From the NCBI GenBank assembly GCA_036505635.1, contig DASXTC010000083.1, positions 1 to 64,000 on the forward strand: a stretch of DNA of 64,000 nt. The letters are read 5' to 3'. How positions within the stretch are numbered: position 1 is the first letter of the stretch; every line of letters starts with the position of its first letter. The translations under genes and the position numbers were made by a program. Source of the stretch: DASXTC01 sp036505635 (lineage in GTDB: Bacteria > Acidobacteriota > Polarisedimenticolia > JACPZX01 > DASXTC01). Below are positions 33,530-44,202 of the stretch, in pieces. Below the pieces are notes generated by a model. The model was not told the origin of the DNA and did not search any database. It saw only the letters and a list, made by a program, of their open reading frames with translations.

Positions 33530-34408
33530 TCACGTACGCTCCCGCCCTGGGCACGCCGCATGGACAGGCCTCCAGCGTTCCGCCGGTCGCTCGGAGATGG
33601 TCGTGCGGCCCGCGACGCGATCCAGGTGACGTCTTTTGCCGAACTCCTCCAACGTCAGCCTCTCCATCGCCTCCAACAGCTCGCCCACGTGGCACGTGCG
33701 GATGGCAAAGCTAAACCTGTCGAGGCGTTCTCTGCCGACCTGGAAGGTCATGACTCCAACAGCCGCTCCGGTCTCGTCCAGCAGGGGACCTCCCGAGCTG
33801 CCGGCTCCGATGAGCGCTGTCGTCTGGACGAGCTTCGTGCCATTCGGATCCAGACGCACGCAGCTCACGATCCCCTCGGAGACCCTGAAACAAAGGCGAT
33901 GTGGATGTCCGATAGCGACAACCCGTCCGCCCGTCGTCGGATCGGGGTCGAACCGTACGGGGAGACAGGGGAGATCCCATGCGGCGACATCCAGGAGGAC
34001 GAGGTCCCTCTCCGGATCGTAGGCCCGGACGGTGGCTTGGTTGAAGGTTCTCCCGTTGTAAAGGCCGATCCGGACCCACGAGGCACCCTCGAGGAGATGC
34101 ACGCTGGTCAGGATCAGGCCCGCCGGATCGATCACGAATCCGGCGCCAAGGCGTTCATTGCCTGTGCTGCCGGCGGTGATGATGACGACTGCCGGCAGGC
34201 TCCTCTGCGCGACTCTCTCGATGGACCGCTCGTACGCTTCCGTTCCCAACCCCCCCGGGTAGGCCCCGATGATGCCGGCGCGAACCCGCTCGGCACGCTG
34301 GCACGTGGTGGCCGGGGACTCCCCGCGGAGCGAGATCTGGTATTCGACCTCGGGTCGGACAGGGTCCCCTACCAGTGCGGCTTCCCCTTTGTCCAGGATG
34401 ATTTTCAT
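33530..34408 (-). CDS. HtrA-like trypsin-fold serine protease without PDZ
   Basis: 292 aa from ATG 34408 (GGAGG eight nt upstream). Trypsin-fold residues: His in LTSVHLLEGASW (about 111), Asp in DPERDLVLLDVAAWD (about 140), and Ser in ALIGAGSSGGPLLDETG (about 221). This is the S1C/HtrA catalytic order. No PDZ domain follows; instead a basic tail. No clear signal peptide or membrane helix: the N-terminus starts KIILDKGEAALVGD. It may be cytosolic or use an unusual export path. Neighbours are the BrnTA pair and glmM. Confidence 0.8.
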   Translation of the reverse strand: MKIILDKGEAALVGDPVRPEVEYQISLRGESPATTCQRAERVRAGIIGAYPGGLGTEAYERSIERVAQRSLPAVVIITAGSTGNERLGAGFVIDPAGLILTSVHLLEGASWVRIGLYNGRTFNQATVRAYDPERDLVLLDVAAWDLPCLPVRFDPDPTTGGRVVAIGHPHRLCFRVSEGIVSCVRLDPNGTKLVQTTALIGAGSSGGPLLDETGAAVGVMTFQVGRERLDRFSFAIRTCHVGELLEAMERLTLEEFGKRRHLDRVAGRTTISERPAERWRPVHAACPGRERT

Positions 34409-34627
34409 CGTCCGGTCCTCCGGAGCGACCCGCGGCCTGGCTCCATCGCCGGCTGCCGCGACGCCCACACTCCCGGGATCTCGCGGGCCCGGGTTGCGCC
34501 GCGAGGGAACCCCAGGCGCACGTGCGACCGGTTCGTCGGCACGTAAGATACTGGTAGATTTGGTCTTGGGTGCGGGATCGAGGGCCGGAGGGGCCGCGTC
34601 GGTCCACGGCAGTGCGTTCAGGTGGGC

Positions 34628-36001
34628 TTAGGCCTTTCCCTCTCCGATCTCCGCTTCGATCATCCGCGCCAGCCTCCGCGCCAGCGTCTCGACCTGGGCG
34701 GCGTCGGTCCCCTCGATCATGACGCGGGCGAGCGGCTCCGTGCCCGAGTAGCGCAGCACCAGGCGTCCCGCGTCGCCCAGCTCCGCGCGCACTCGCGCCG
34801 CCTCCGCCCCGATCTCCGGGTGCGCCTCCATGTCGGGGCGCGAGGAGACCTTCACGTTCAGGAGGATCTGCGGGAAGGCCGTGACGCGCGACAGCCACCC
34901 GGCGACCGTCTCATCCGTGGCGCGCAGGATCTCCACCAGCCTCAGCGCCGTCAGGATCCCGTCGCCCGTGGTGGCCCGATCCGTGAAGATGATGTGCCCC
35001 GACTGCTCGCCCCCGAGCACCGCGCCCGCGCGCACCATCTCCTCCAGGACGTACTTGTCGCCGACCCGCGTGCGGACCAGCTGGATTCCGATCTCGGCGA
35101 GGCTGCGCTCGAGCCACAGATTGCTCATCACGGTGGCGACCACGAGGTCGCCCGGCAGGCGGCCCTGTTTCCTCAGCCAGCTCGCGGCCTGGTAGATGAG
35201 GAGGTCGCCGTCCGCCAGGCGCCCGTCGGCCGAGACGAAAAGGCACCGGTCGGCGTCTCCGTCGAACGCAACGCCCAGATCGGCTCCGGAGCCCTTCACC
35301 CTCGCAGCCAGCCCGTCGGGATGAAGCGAGCCGCAGCCACTGTTGATGTTGCGCCCGTCGGGGGTGCAATAGACCGCCTCCACCTCGGCGCCCAGCTCGC
35401 GGAAGATGCGGGGCGCGATCTCGCTGGACGCTCCGTTGGCGCAGTCGATGACCATCCTCAGCCCGCCCATCCGCGTCCCCACCGGCACCGACTCGCGCAG
35501 GAAAGCCACGTAGCGATCCACCAGATCGACGGGGGAGACCGGCGCCGGCGCCGGCGAGTACTCGGCCTCGGGCAGGGATCCTCCCCCGTCCAGCACCATC
35601 GCCTCGATGGCCGCCTCCTCGTGGTCGGGCAGCTTGTATCCGGTCGAGGAAAAGACCTTGATGCCGTTGTCGCGGTATGGATTGTGCGAGGCCGAGATCA
35701 TGACGCCCGCGGCGAAGCCCGCCGTGCGAGCCAGGTACGCGACGCCGGGAGTGGGAATCACGCCCGCCCCCACGCACTGCGCCCCGGCGCGTCCCGCCCC
35801 CGACGCGATCGAGCGTTCGATCCAGTCGCCCGACTCGCGCGTGTCGCGCCCGATCAGTATGCGCGGCGCCCTCCCGGACCCGGGCGACTCGGCCGCCAGC
35901 GTCCTCGCCAGCGCCGCGCCCACGCGCGTCACCGTCGGCGGGTCGAGCGGAAAGACGCCGGCCGCCCCTCGAATGCCATCGGTCCCGAAGAGCCTCTTCA
36001 T
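34628..36001 (-). CDS. glmM: Phosphoglucosamine mutase
   Basis: 457 aa. Starts RLFGTDGIRGAAGV; active-site serine loop VMISASHNPYRDNGIK (about 95-110); metal loop FDGDADRCLFVSADG (about 240); sugar loop GEQSGHIIF (about 325); phosphate loop LVLRYSGTEPLARVMIEG near the end. Converts glucosamine-6-P to glucosamine-1-P in UDP-GlcNAc synthesis, between the glmS and glmU enzymes encoded at 54-57 kb. Last gene of the cdaA-cdaR-glmM unit; starts 10 nt after cdaR. In other bacteria GlmM binds and inhibits CdaA. Confidence 0.97.
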   Translation of the reverse strand: MKRLFGTDGIRGAAGVFPLDPPTVTRVGAALARTLAAESPGSGRAPRILIGRDTRESGDWIERSIASGAGRAGAQCVGAGVIPTPGVAYLARTAGFAAGVMISASHNPYRDNGIKVFSSTGYKLPDHEEAAIEAMVLDGGGSLPEAEYSPAPAPVSPVDLVDRYVAFLRESVPVGTRMGGLRMVIDCANGASSEIAPRIFRELGAEVEAVYCTPDGRNINSGCGSLHPDGLAARVKGSGADLGVAFDGDADRCLFVSADGRLADGDLLIYQAASWLRKQGRLPGDLVVATVMSNLWLERSLAEIGIQLVRTRVGDKYVLEEMVRAGAVLGGEQSGHIIFTDRATTGDGILTALRLVEILRATDETVAGWLSRVTAFPQILLNVKVSSRPDMEAHPEIGAEAARVRAELGDAGRLVLRYSGTEPLARVMIEGTDAAQVETLARRLARMIEAEIGEGKA

Positions 36002-36011
36002 CGAGATGCCG

Positions 36012-36959
36012 TCACCGTTCGATCCTCACGTTGATCGTCTCTTCGCTCACCGAGTACACCGCCACCTGCGTGCCCAGCTCGGCCGGCTCGATCACGATCC
36101 TCGGCTTGACCGAGTAGGGCTGCTCGCGAGGGTTCATCCCCTCCAGGTCCAGCAGGGCCCGGATGTTGGCCGGCCCCAGCCCGTCGAGCACCTGTCTCGT
36201 GGCCTTCAGCACGACCGTCAGGGTCTCCGGCTGGAACCGCGCATGATACCCGACGCCCGCGGCGAAGTTCGGCGTCAGCGGGACCCCCTCGAAGGCCCGG
36301 GTGGCGCGCTCGGGCCGGATGCTGATCTTCAGCACTGACCCTCCCTCTCCCGCGATCCTCGCGCCGCCGCGATCGGGAGCCAGGCTCACGGTCGTCTCGA
36401 ACGATTCGGTGCGTCCCCTTATGTCCACTTCGTCGGTCACCGCCTCGCGCACCTGCAAGACGACCCCTTCGGGGCCCTCGACCTTCACCTTGTCGGGCAC
36501 CAGCGTGTACCCGTCGTACTCGTAGCCCGCCGCGGCGCGCCCCTTGATGCGCGCCACCACGGGGACCTCCCGCGCGATACGGCGTTCCAGCCTCAGCAGG
36601 ACGACCCCCGGATCCACCTGGAGCACCTCGACACCCATGGGCGCGCGCACGTCGGCGGTCGTCAACGGCGCCTCCGTCTCGCCCGGCTTCGCCCCGTCGA
36701 GCCTGATCCGGGCGTGGAACCTCTCGGGGGTGAGCGTCCTGAGCACCGAGTCAGGGGCCCGCACGCGCACCGCGACGCTGTCGGGAGTCTCCCCGGCGAC
36801 CGCGAGCTCGGGGGGCACCCCCTCGACCTCCAGCGGCACCGTGAAGACCTGGACGGGCTTCTCCTCCGCACGCACGTAGAGCCACAGGACCACCGCGAGG
36901 GCGAGTGAGGCGACCTTCAACGAAGGATCGCTGCGCAGGAAGGAAAGGACTCCCATCAT
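36012..36959 (-). CDS. cdaR: YbbR-domain CdaR, regulator of diadenylate cyclase
   Basis: 315 aa. One N-terminal membrane helix (VASLALAVVLWLYVR) followed by three to four YbbR repeats outside, e.g. TVPLEVEGVPPELAVAGE, VRVRAPDSVLRTLTPERFHA, VPVVARIKGRAAAGYEY. CdaR modulates CdaA activity in the families studied. Directly abuts cdaA (1 nt) and precedes glmM; the three form the conserved c-di-AMP and cell-wall precursor cluster. Confidence 0.92.
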   Translation of the reverse strand: MMGVLSFLRSDPSLKVASLALAVVLWLYVRAEEKPVQVFTVPLEVEGVPPELAVAGETPDSVAVRVRAPDSVLRTLTPERFHARIRLDGAKPGETEAPLTTADVRAPMGVEVLQVDPGVVLLRLERRIAREVPVVARIKGRAAAGYEYDGYTLVPDKVKVEGPEGVVLQVREAVTDEVDIRGRTESFETTVSLAPDRGGARIAGEGGSVLKISIRPERATRAFEGVPLTPNFAAGVGYHARFQPETLTVVLKATRQVLDGLGPANIRALLDLEGMNPREQPYSVKPRIVIEPAELGTQVAVYSVSEETINVRIER

Positions 36960-37811
36960 CTACCTCTCGTGAGCCCCTTCCGTGACCGCGGCCTCGGGCT
37001 CGACCTCCTTGAGGCGGATCCCCAGGAACTCCTTGAGGAGGTCGCGCAGGTGGATGGCGTCCACGTCCTCGATGATCCGTCCCTCGAAGGTGACCGACAC
37101 CGTGCCGCGCTCCTCGGAGATGACGACTGCCACCGCGTCGGTCTCCTCCGAGATCCCGATGGCCGCGCGATGGCGCGTCCCGAACTCCTTCGACAGCACC
37201 GGGTGCGCGGTCAGCGGGAGGAAGCACGAGGCCGCGCGGATGCGTCCCTCCTGAACGACGATGGCGCCGTCATGCAGGGGCGAGCCCGGCGAGAAGATGC
37301 TGAGGATGAGGTCGTAGGAGAGCAGCGCATCCAGCGCGATCCCGGTCTCGATGTAGTTGCGCAGGCCCTGCTCCCTCTCCACGATGATGAGGCCCCCGAT
37401 CTTGCGCGACGACAGCGACGTGGACGCCAGGACCAGCTCGTTGATGAGCGCCTCGCCCTGCGGACGGCTCAGGAGCCGCGAGAAGGGGTTGCGTCCGAAG
37501 CGAGAGAACGCCCTCCGGATCGTGTTCTGGAAGATGACGATGACCGCGAACGGGATCCAGTAGAGCAGGTACCCGAGGAACCGCTGCACCGTGGTAAGCT
37601 GCAGCATCCCCGCGACGAAGTAGGCCGAGATGATGAAGACGACGCCCGTCATCATCTGCACGGCGCGCGTCCCCTTGATCAACAGGACGAGCTGGTAGAT
37701 GAGATAGGCCAGGATCAGGATGTCGGCGACGTCGATCAGCCAGCCGGCCGGGCTCGCGCGCAGGGCCTCGAAGAGCCCTCTCACCGAGGCGACGACGGCC
37801 TGTAATGACAT
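36960..37811 (-). CDS. cdaA: Diadenylate cyclase CdaA
   Basis: 283 aa. Three N-terminal membrane helices (GWLIDVADILILAYLIYQLV, MMTGVVFIISAYFVAGMLQL, FLGYLLYWIPFAVIVIFQ), then the DAC domain with the catalytic DGA in SPGSPLHDGAIVVQEGR (about 195) and RHRAAIGISEETDAVAVVIS (about 228). Makes c-di-AMP from two ATP. Regulates potassium, osmotic and wall homeostasis. Short 93-bp gap after folP, followed immediately by cdaR. Confidence 0.95.
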   Translation of the reverse strand: MSLQAVVASVRGLFEALRASPAGWLIDVADILILAYLIYQLVLLIKGTRAVQMMTGVVFIISAYFVAGMLQLTTVQRFLGYLLYWIPFAVIVIFQNTIRRAFSRFGRNPFSRLLSRPQGEALINELVLASTSLSSRKIGGLIIVEREQGLRNYIETGIALDALLSYDLILSIFSPGSPLHDGAIVVQEGRIRAASCFLPLTAHPVLSKEFGTRHRAAIGISEETDAVAVVISEERGTVSVTFEGRIIEDVDAIHLRDLLKEFLGIRLKEVEPEAAVTEGAHER

Positions 37812-37904
37812 TTATCGCTCCGGGCAGGATGGTGGGAGCGCCCCGCGCGTGAACACGGTGGCTGGCGGCGCCCAAGGGATGTTATCACCCGCCGCGCGGC
37901 CCCT

Positions 37905-39142
37905 TCAATCGGATCCGCCCGGGCCCCGTGCCGAGACCGCCTGTGAGAGCCGGGCCGCCAGCGCCGCGCGCGCCGGGTCGTGCGTCCTCAGGATGTGCGC
38001 GCCGCCCAGCGCCGCGATTGTCTCGGCCACCATCGTGGCGTCGGCGCGGGCGGGGCTCGCGGCCGAAGCGCCCTCCGGGCCCGGCGACATCGCGGCCAGG
38101 AACGACTTGCGCGAGACACCGATCACCACGGGTTTCCCCAGTGACACGAACGCCGCCATGTGCCTTAGGATCGCCATGTTGTCGGCGACGCGCTTGCCGA
38201 AGCCGATCCCGGGATCGAGGAGGATCCTCTCGGCGCCGATCCCCGCCTGGAGGGCCGCCTCCGTCAGACCCATCAGGTCGGCGATGATCTCGGGGATCAC
38301 GTGCCGGTACAAGGGCGCCTCCTGCATGGACTGCGGCGTTCCCTTCATGTGGTTGATGATGACGTGCACGCCCAGATCGGCCGCCGTCGCGCGCATCGAG
38401 GGGTCGGCCGCCAGACCGCTCACGTCGTTGATGATCTCGGCGCCCGCCCCCACCGCGGCGCGGGCGACCTCCGCCTTCATCGTGTCCACCGAGATGTGGA
38501 CCGTGGGCGGCAGGGCGGCGCGCAGCTTCTCGATGACCCCGACGATGCGCGAGAGCTCCTCGGCGAGCGGGACGGGCCGCGACGAAGGCCGCGTCGACTC
38601 GCCCCCCACGTCGATGATGCGGGCGCCCTCCCGCGCCATCTCCAGCGCGTGAGCGACCGCGGCGTCGGGTTCGAGGAACTCCCCACCGTCCGAAAACGAG
38701 TCGGGCGTGACGTTGAGGATCCCCATCAGGACGGCTCCCGCCTCGCCGGTGAGCGGAAGCTCGCCGGTCTTGAGGTGCAGCCGGCGCGAGCGCGCCGCCA
38801 GCGCGTCGAGCATCCGCTCGAGCGCCCGCGCCACCGGGGGATAGTTGAGCGAGACGTCGCGGGCGAGAGAGGCCAGGGTCATCGTGTCGGCCGACAGCAC
38901 CAGCCCTTCGGACCAGTCCTGGCCGTGCCGGTACGGCATCGCCTCGGCCACGGGGATGTCGAGCAGCCTCGCCTTCTCGCGCAGCCCCTTGAGCTGCCCC
39001 ATGGTGAGGCCGTCCACCCGAGCCATGTGGGGGAAGTGCGCCCACGAACGAGCCGCGGCGGCGCCGTACAGACCGAGGTCATCGGCCTCGCGGGAGAGAC
39101 TGACTGGGGGGACCAGCGATCTGATGAGGAACGCCCGCGGGG

Positions 39143-39146
<4 letters not shown>
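37905..39146 (-). CDS. folP: Dihydropteroate synthase with N-terminal extension
   Basis: 413 aa. The C-terminal 270 residues are DHPS: VLMGILNVTPDSFSDGGEFL, IIDVGGESTRPSSRPV, INDVSGLAADPSMR, LDPGIGFGKRVADN, VVIGVSRKSFLAAM and the pterin-binding Arg in a GAHILRTHD motif. The first about 130 residues form an extra domain, absent from E. coli FolP, that begins PRAFLIRSLVPPVSL. Joins pterin pyrophosphate and p-aminobenzoate in folate synthesis. TTG start overlaps the ftsH stop (TTGA). Confidence 0.92.
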
Positions 39147-41107
<1,961 letters not shown>

Positions 41108-41154
41108 GTCGTTACTCCTTCCCTCGTCCTGCCGGCGGGGGCAATCATTCTTCG

Positions 41155-41262
41155 GGCACGCCTGCGCGCGCGCCCGCCGCGTGCTCGGCTCCGCGCTCAC
41201 TCGCCGCCCGGGCCCGGCCCGGGCGACCGGATCGCTCACGAGGGCCCTCAGAACGATCGCCC
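41155..41262 (+). repeat. Dispersed GC-rich repeat, copy 2
   Basis: About 100 bp matching the minus strand of 26403-26503 at about 78 percent, beginning GGGCACGCCTGCGCGCGCGC. Fills most of the 274-bp gap between tilS and ftsH; the rest of that gap shows nothing recognisable. Confidence 0.65.
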
Positions 41263-41381
41263 CCGCCGATCTCGTGAGCGGTGGAGCCTACGTGGGTGAC
41301 TTTGCGGTTCCGGCGCCGAAAGGGGTGCCGGATCTGCCGCCAGTCTTCAGCGGGGAGACTGGGTAACTATATACGTTATGG

Positions 41382-42812
41382 TTACCCCGGGTCCACCCTG
41401 GGGTGATAGCTCAAAACCGCCACCGACCGGGTGGAGTCGGTCAGCCTGTAGGGATGCCCGATCCGCTCTCCCACGACCCATGCGATACCTACGGGGCCCA
41501 CGACCAGGGGGATGCGGTCCCGTTTATTTCTTGGCACCTTCCGATCGATCAGAAAGTCGCTGAGCTTACGGCGTCCCGGCCCCCCGAGTGGGTGAAAAGT
41601 GTCACCTGGGAGACGATTGCGGACCACGGCGGTCCGCCCGATGAGGGCGGCGTCGAGGCAGACGCGGTCCCCACGGCTCCGCTCCACCTCGACCTGGCCG
41701 CAGGGAATGACCGTCGCCTCCAGCTCCCCGCCGAGGCTGTCGTCCGCGACCCGGCCCGGGATCGTCAGCGTCATGCTGAAGCGGGCGGCCCGGCGGGCCG
41801 TCCGTGCGCGGGCCGGGCCGGCGTCTCCCTCCCTGCCCGCCACAACCAGGTCGGGCCCATCGAGCAGGGCCATCATCCCTCCCGCAAGGGGCACGGGGTC
41901 CCCGGCCGCGCCGCGCGCCGCCAGGCGCAGGACCGCCTCGACCACCGCGTGGCTCGCCCCGCGCGGGTCCCCCCCCGCTCTCTCGATCGCCAGCCGCACG
42001 ACCCGGCGGGCCAGCGCGATCGGCAGGGCGCTGACTCCTTCCGCCCCCCGCGCGGGCAGGGCGATCCGCGGGCCCGCGATCGCCTGACGCTCCACCCATT
42101 GCGACGCCATGGCGTCCAGGTACCGGTCCTCCTCGGCAAGAAGCCCGGAGGTCCTCGCCAGCGTCCTCACGATGGAAGGGTTCAGCCCGGCCAACAACGG
42201 AAGGACCTTCGCCCGCACGCGGTTTCTGAGGTACCTCTCGGAGAGGTTCGTCTCGTCCTGGCGGAATCCCTGGCCGAGCCCCGCCAGGAAGGACCGCGCC
42301 TGCCGGCCGGTGATCCCCAGCATGGGACGGATCAGGGGGCCGGGCCCGGCCGGAGCCATGGCGGAAAGGCCCCGGCGCCCGGCTCCCCGGATCAGGCGCA
42401 TCAGGAAGGTCTCGGCCTGATCGTCGAGCGTGTGGGCCAGCGCGATCCTCGAGCAACGGGTCTCGCGCGCGGCCTCTTTCAGCAGCGCGTGGCGCACCGA
42501 GCGCAGCGCTTCCTCGCCGCCCGCCTCCATCCTTCTCCTCGCCGCATCGTCGGGCAGGAGCACGCGGAGCTCCAGGTCGAGCCGGGACGACAGTTCCTCC
42601 ACGAAGCGCTGGTCCTCGTCCGAAGCCTCACCGCGAAGCCGATGGTTCACGTGCGCGACGATGACCGTCAGCGGGATCTCCCGCGCCATGAGGACGAGAA
42701 GCCGGAGCAGCGCGACGGAATCGCCGCCGCCGGAGACGGCGGCCAGCACGCGGTCGCCGGGCGCGACCAGGGCATGGGCCCTCACCGTCCGGCGGAAGAC
42801 GCCGAGGATCAT
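41382..42812 (-). CDS. tilS: tRNA(Ile)-lysidine synthase
   Basis: 476 aa from ATG 42812; the frame continues upstream only because it reads through the tRNA tail. N-terminal N-type ATP pyrophosphatase with PP-loop VLAAVSGGGDSVALLRLL (about 20-37), VIVAHVNHRLRGEASDED, and CSRIALAHTLDDQAETFLMR. The C-terminal TilS domains follow, ending GRRKLSDFLIDRKVPRNKRD and HPYRLTDSTRSVAVLSYHP. Converts the anticodon C34 of a CAU-containing tRNA-Ile to lysidine. Co-directional 27 bp downstream of a CAU tRNA. Confidence 0.94.
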   Translation of the reverse strand: MILGVFRRTVRAHALVAPGDRVLAAVSGGGDSVALLRLLVLMAREIPLTVIVAHVNHRLRGEASDEDQRFVEELSSRLDLELRVLLPDDAARRRMEAGGEEALRSVRHALLKEAARETRCSRIALAHTLDDQAETFLMRLIRGAGRRGLSAMAPAGPGPLIRPMLGITGRQARSFLAGLGQGFRQDETNLSERYLRNRVRAKVLPLLAGLNPSIVRTLARTSGLLAEEDRYLDAMASQWVERQAIAGPRIALPARGAEGVSALPIALARRVVRLAIERAGGDPRGASHAVVEAVLRLAARGAAGDPVPLAGGMMALLDGPDLVVAGREGDAGPARARTARRAARFSMTLTIPGRVADDSLGGELEATVIPCGQVEVERSRGDRVCLDAALIGRTAVVRNRLPGDTFHPLGGPGRRKLSDFLIDRKVPRNKRDRIPLVVGPVGIAWVVGERIGHPYRLTDSTRSVAVLSYHPRVDPG

Positions 42813-42839
42813 GAGAGGCACGAATGCGGGCGGGGCCAC

Positions 42840-42916
42840 TGGTAGCGGAGGAGGGACTTGAACCCCCGACACCGCGGATATGAGCCGCGTGCTCTAACCA
42901 CCTGAGCTACTCCGCC
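42840..42916 (-). tRNA. tRNA with CAT anticodon (likely elongator tRNA-Met)
   Basis: Minus strand. Acceptor GGCGGAG pairs with CTCCGCT (one G-U), the D-arm is GCTCAGGTGGTTAGAGC, the anticodon stem-loop CGCGG-CTCATAT-CCGCG gives CAT, and the T-loop is TTCAAGT. CCA is encoded at 42842-42840. Body resembles elongator tRNA-Met; however a CAU tRNA next to tilS could also be the tRNA-Ile2 substrate. Acceptor positions 4-5 are G-G rather than the C-C of E. coli tRNA-Ile2. Confidence 0.9.
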
Positions 42917-42982
42917 ACCCGGGGAAATTTTTAAGTCTTTAGACTAGGCCAGGTTACAGCGGGAGTCAAGGCGGGCGGGTGT

Positions 42983-42988
42983 TATACT
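42983..42988 (+). promoter_or_regulatory. Possible -10 element upstream of the Cys-rich mini-gene and hemB
   Basis: TATACT, 65 nt before the GTG at 43053. No good -35 element is visible at 17 nt. Weak support. Confidence 0.3.
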
Positions 42989-43052
42989 CTGCTCGACCGC
43001 GCGCCGCGGTGACGATTCGCGTTCTCACCGAAGTCCTACCTGCGAGGGAACG

Positions 43053-43223
43053 GTGGACGAGAAAGCCTGCTCGAAGTGCGCCGCTACCGGAGAGAAGATC
43101 CTCCTCATGAAGTGTCCCATCTGCCACAAGCCCGTGTGCGAGACGTGCCGCTTCAACCGCGGCGGCCGTCTCTTCTGCGGTCCGTACTGCGCCGACTACT
43201 TCTTCTTCGAGGAGGACGAGTGA
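43053..43223 (+). CDS. Small Cys-rich zinc-finger-like protein
   Basis: 56 aa from GTG 43053 with GCGAGGG upstream; shorter than usual ORF cut-offs. It carries ACSKCAATGEKILLMKCPIC, then HKPVCETCRFNRGG and LFCGPYCADYFFFEEDE: four Cys pairs and one His, in the spacing of two zinc ribbons or a HIT/B-box-like finger. Its TGA lies directly before hemB (ATG 43225, no gap), so it probably belongs to the hemB-hemL operon. Function unknown; a zinc chaperone or regulator for zinc-dependent HemB is a speculative idea. Confidence 0.7.
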   Translation: MDEKACSKCAATGEKILLMKCPICHKPVCETCRFNRGGRLFCGPYCADYFFFEEDE

Positions 43224-43224
43224 G

Positions 43225-44202
43225 ATGGCGAGCTATCCCTCGTCCCGCCCTCGTCGTCTGAGACGCGGCGAGGCGCTCAGGCGGCTCGTCCGCGAGGCAT
43301 CCCCCTCGGGCGCGCGATACATCCTCCCCTGCTTCGTCGTTCCGGGTACCGGGATCCGGAGGGAGATCCTCTCGCTGCCCGGGATCTTCCACCACTCGAT
43401 CGACTCTCTCGTGAAGGAGGCCGCGGCGGCCTTCGACGAAGGAGTGCAGGGGGTCATCCTCTTCGGGATCCCCCAGACCAAGGACGCCGCTGGTTCGGGC
43501 GCCTACAGCGACGACGGGATCGCGCAGCAGGCCATGCGGGCGCTCAGGGAAAAGGTCCCTGGGTTGCTGCGCGTGGCGGATGTCTGCCTGTGCGAGTACA
43601 CCGACCACGGACACTGCGGAGTGCTGGAGCCGTCGGGCGGGGAGGTGGCCAACGACCCGACGCTCGAGCTGCTCGGACGTGCGGCGGTCTCGCTGATTCG
43701 CGCCGGGGCCGACATCGTGGCCCCATCGGACATGATGGACGGGAGGGTGGCGGCGATCCGCTCGGCGCTCGACGCGGCTGGCTTCCCGCACGCGCCCATC
43801 ATGTCGTACGCCGCCAAGTACGCGTCGGTTTTCTACGGTCCCTTCCGCGAGGCGGCCGGGTCGGCTCCCCGGACGGGTGACCGGCGCGGCTATCAGATGG
43901 ATCCCGGCAACTCGCGCGAAGCGATGCGGGAGATCGCCCTCGACCTGGAGGAGGGCGCCGACATCGTGATGGTGAAGCCGGCGATGCCCTGCCTGGACAT
44001 CATCCGGATGGCGCGGGAGAGGTTCGACGCCCCCATGGCGGCGTTCCAGGTCAGCGGGGAGTACGCGATGATCGAGGCGGCGGCGCGGGCCGGGTTGATC
44101 GATCGCGAGCGGGCGGTCGCGGAATCGCTCACGTCGATCCGGCGCGCCGGCGCCGACATCATCCTCACCTACTACGCGCGCGAGGCGACACGGATCTCAT
44201 GA
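43225..44202 (+). CDS. hemB: Delta-aminolevulinic acid dehydratase (porphobilinogen synthase)
   Basis: 325 aa. Signatures: GVQGVILFGIPQTKDAAGSG, metal-site region VADVCLCEYTDHGHCGVL (Cys-x-Cys-x7-Cys zinc type, about 118-133), active-site Lys in MSYAAKYASVFYGPF (about 196), and DIVMVKPAMPCLDII with the second Lys (about 250). Joins two 5-aminolevulinate to porphobilinogen. The three-cysteine arrangement indicates a zinc-dependent form. Overlaps hemL by 4 nt. Confidence 0.97.
   Translation: MASYPSSRPRRLRRGEALRRLVREASPSGARYILPCFVVPGTGIRREILSLPGIFHHSIDSLVKEAAAAFDEGVQGVILFGIPQTKDAAGSGAYSDDGIAQQAMRALREKVPGLLRVADVCLCEYTDHGHCGVLEPSGGEVANDPTLELLGRAAVSLIRAGADIVAPSDMMDGRVAAIRSALDAAGFPHAPIMSYAAKYASVFYGPFREAAGSAPRTGDRRGYQMDPGNSREAMREIALDLEEGADIVMVKPAMPCLDIIRMARERFDAPMAAFQVSGEYAMIEAAARAGLIDRERAVAESLTSIRRAGADIILTYYAREATRIS

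Noticed and set aside
34622..36034. 470-codon frame opposite glmM
   Set aside because: Antisense shadow with Arg/Pro/His-rich composition.
42813..42872. Extended start for tilS at 42872
   Set aside because: The extra residues are translation of the tRNA tail; ATG 42812 is where homology begins.
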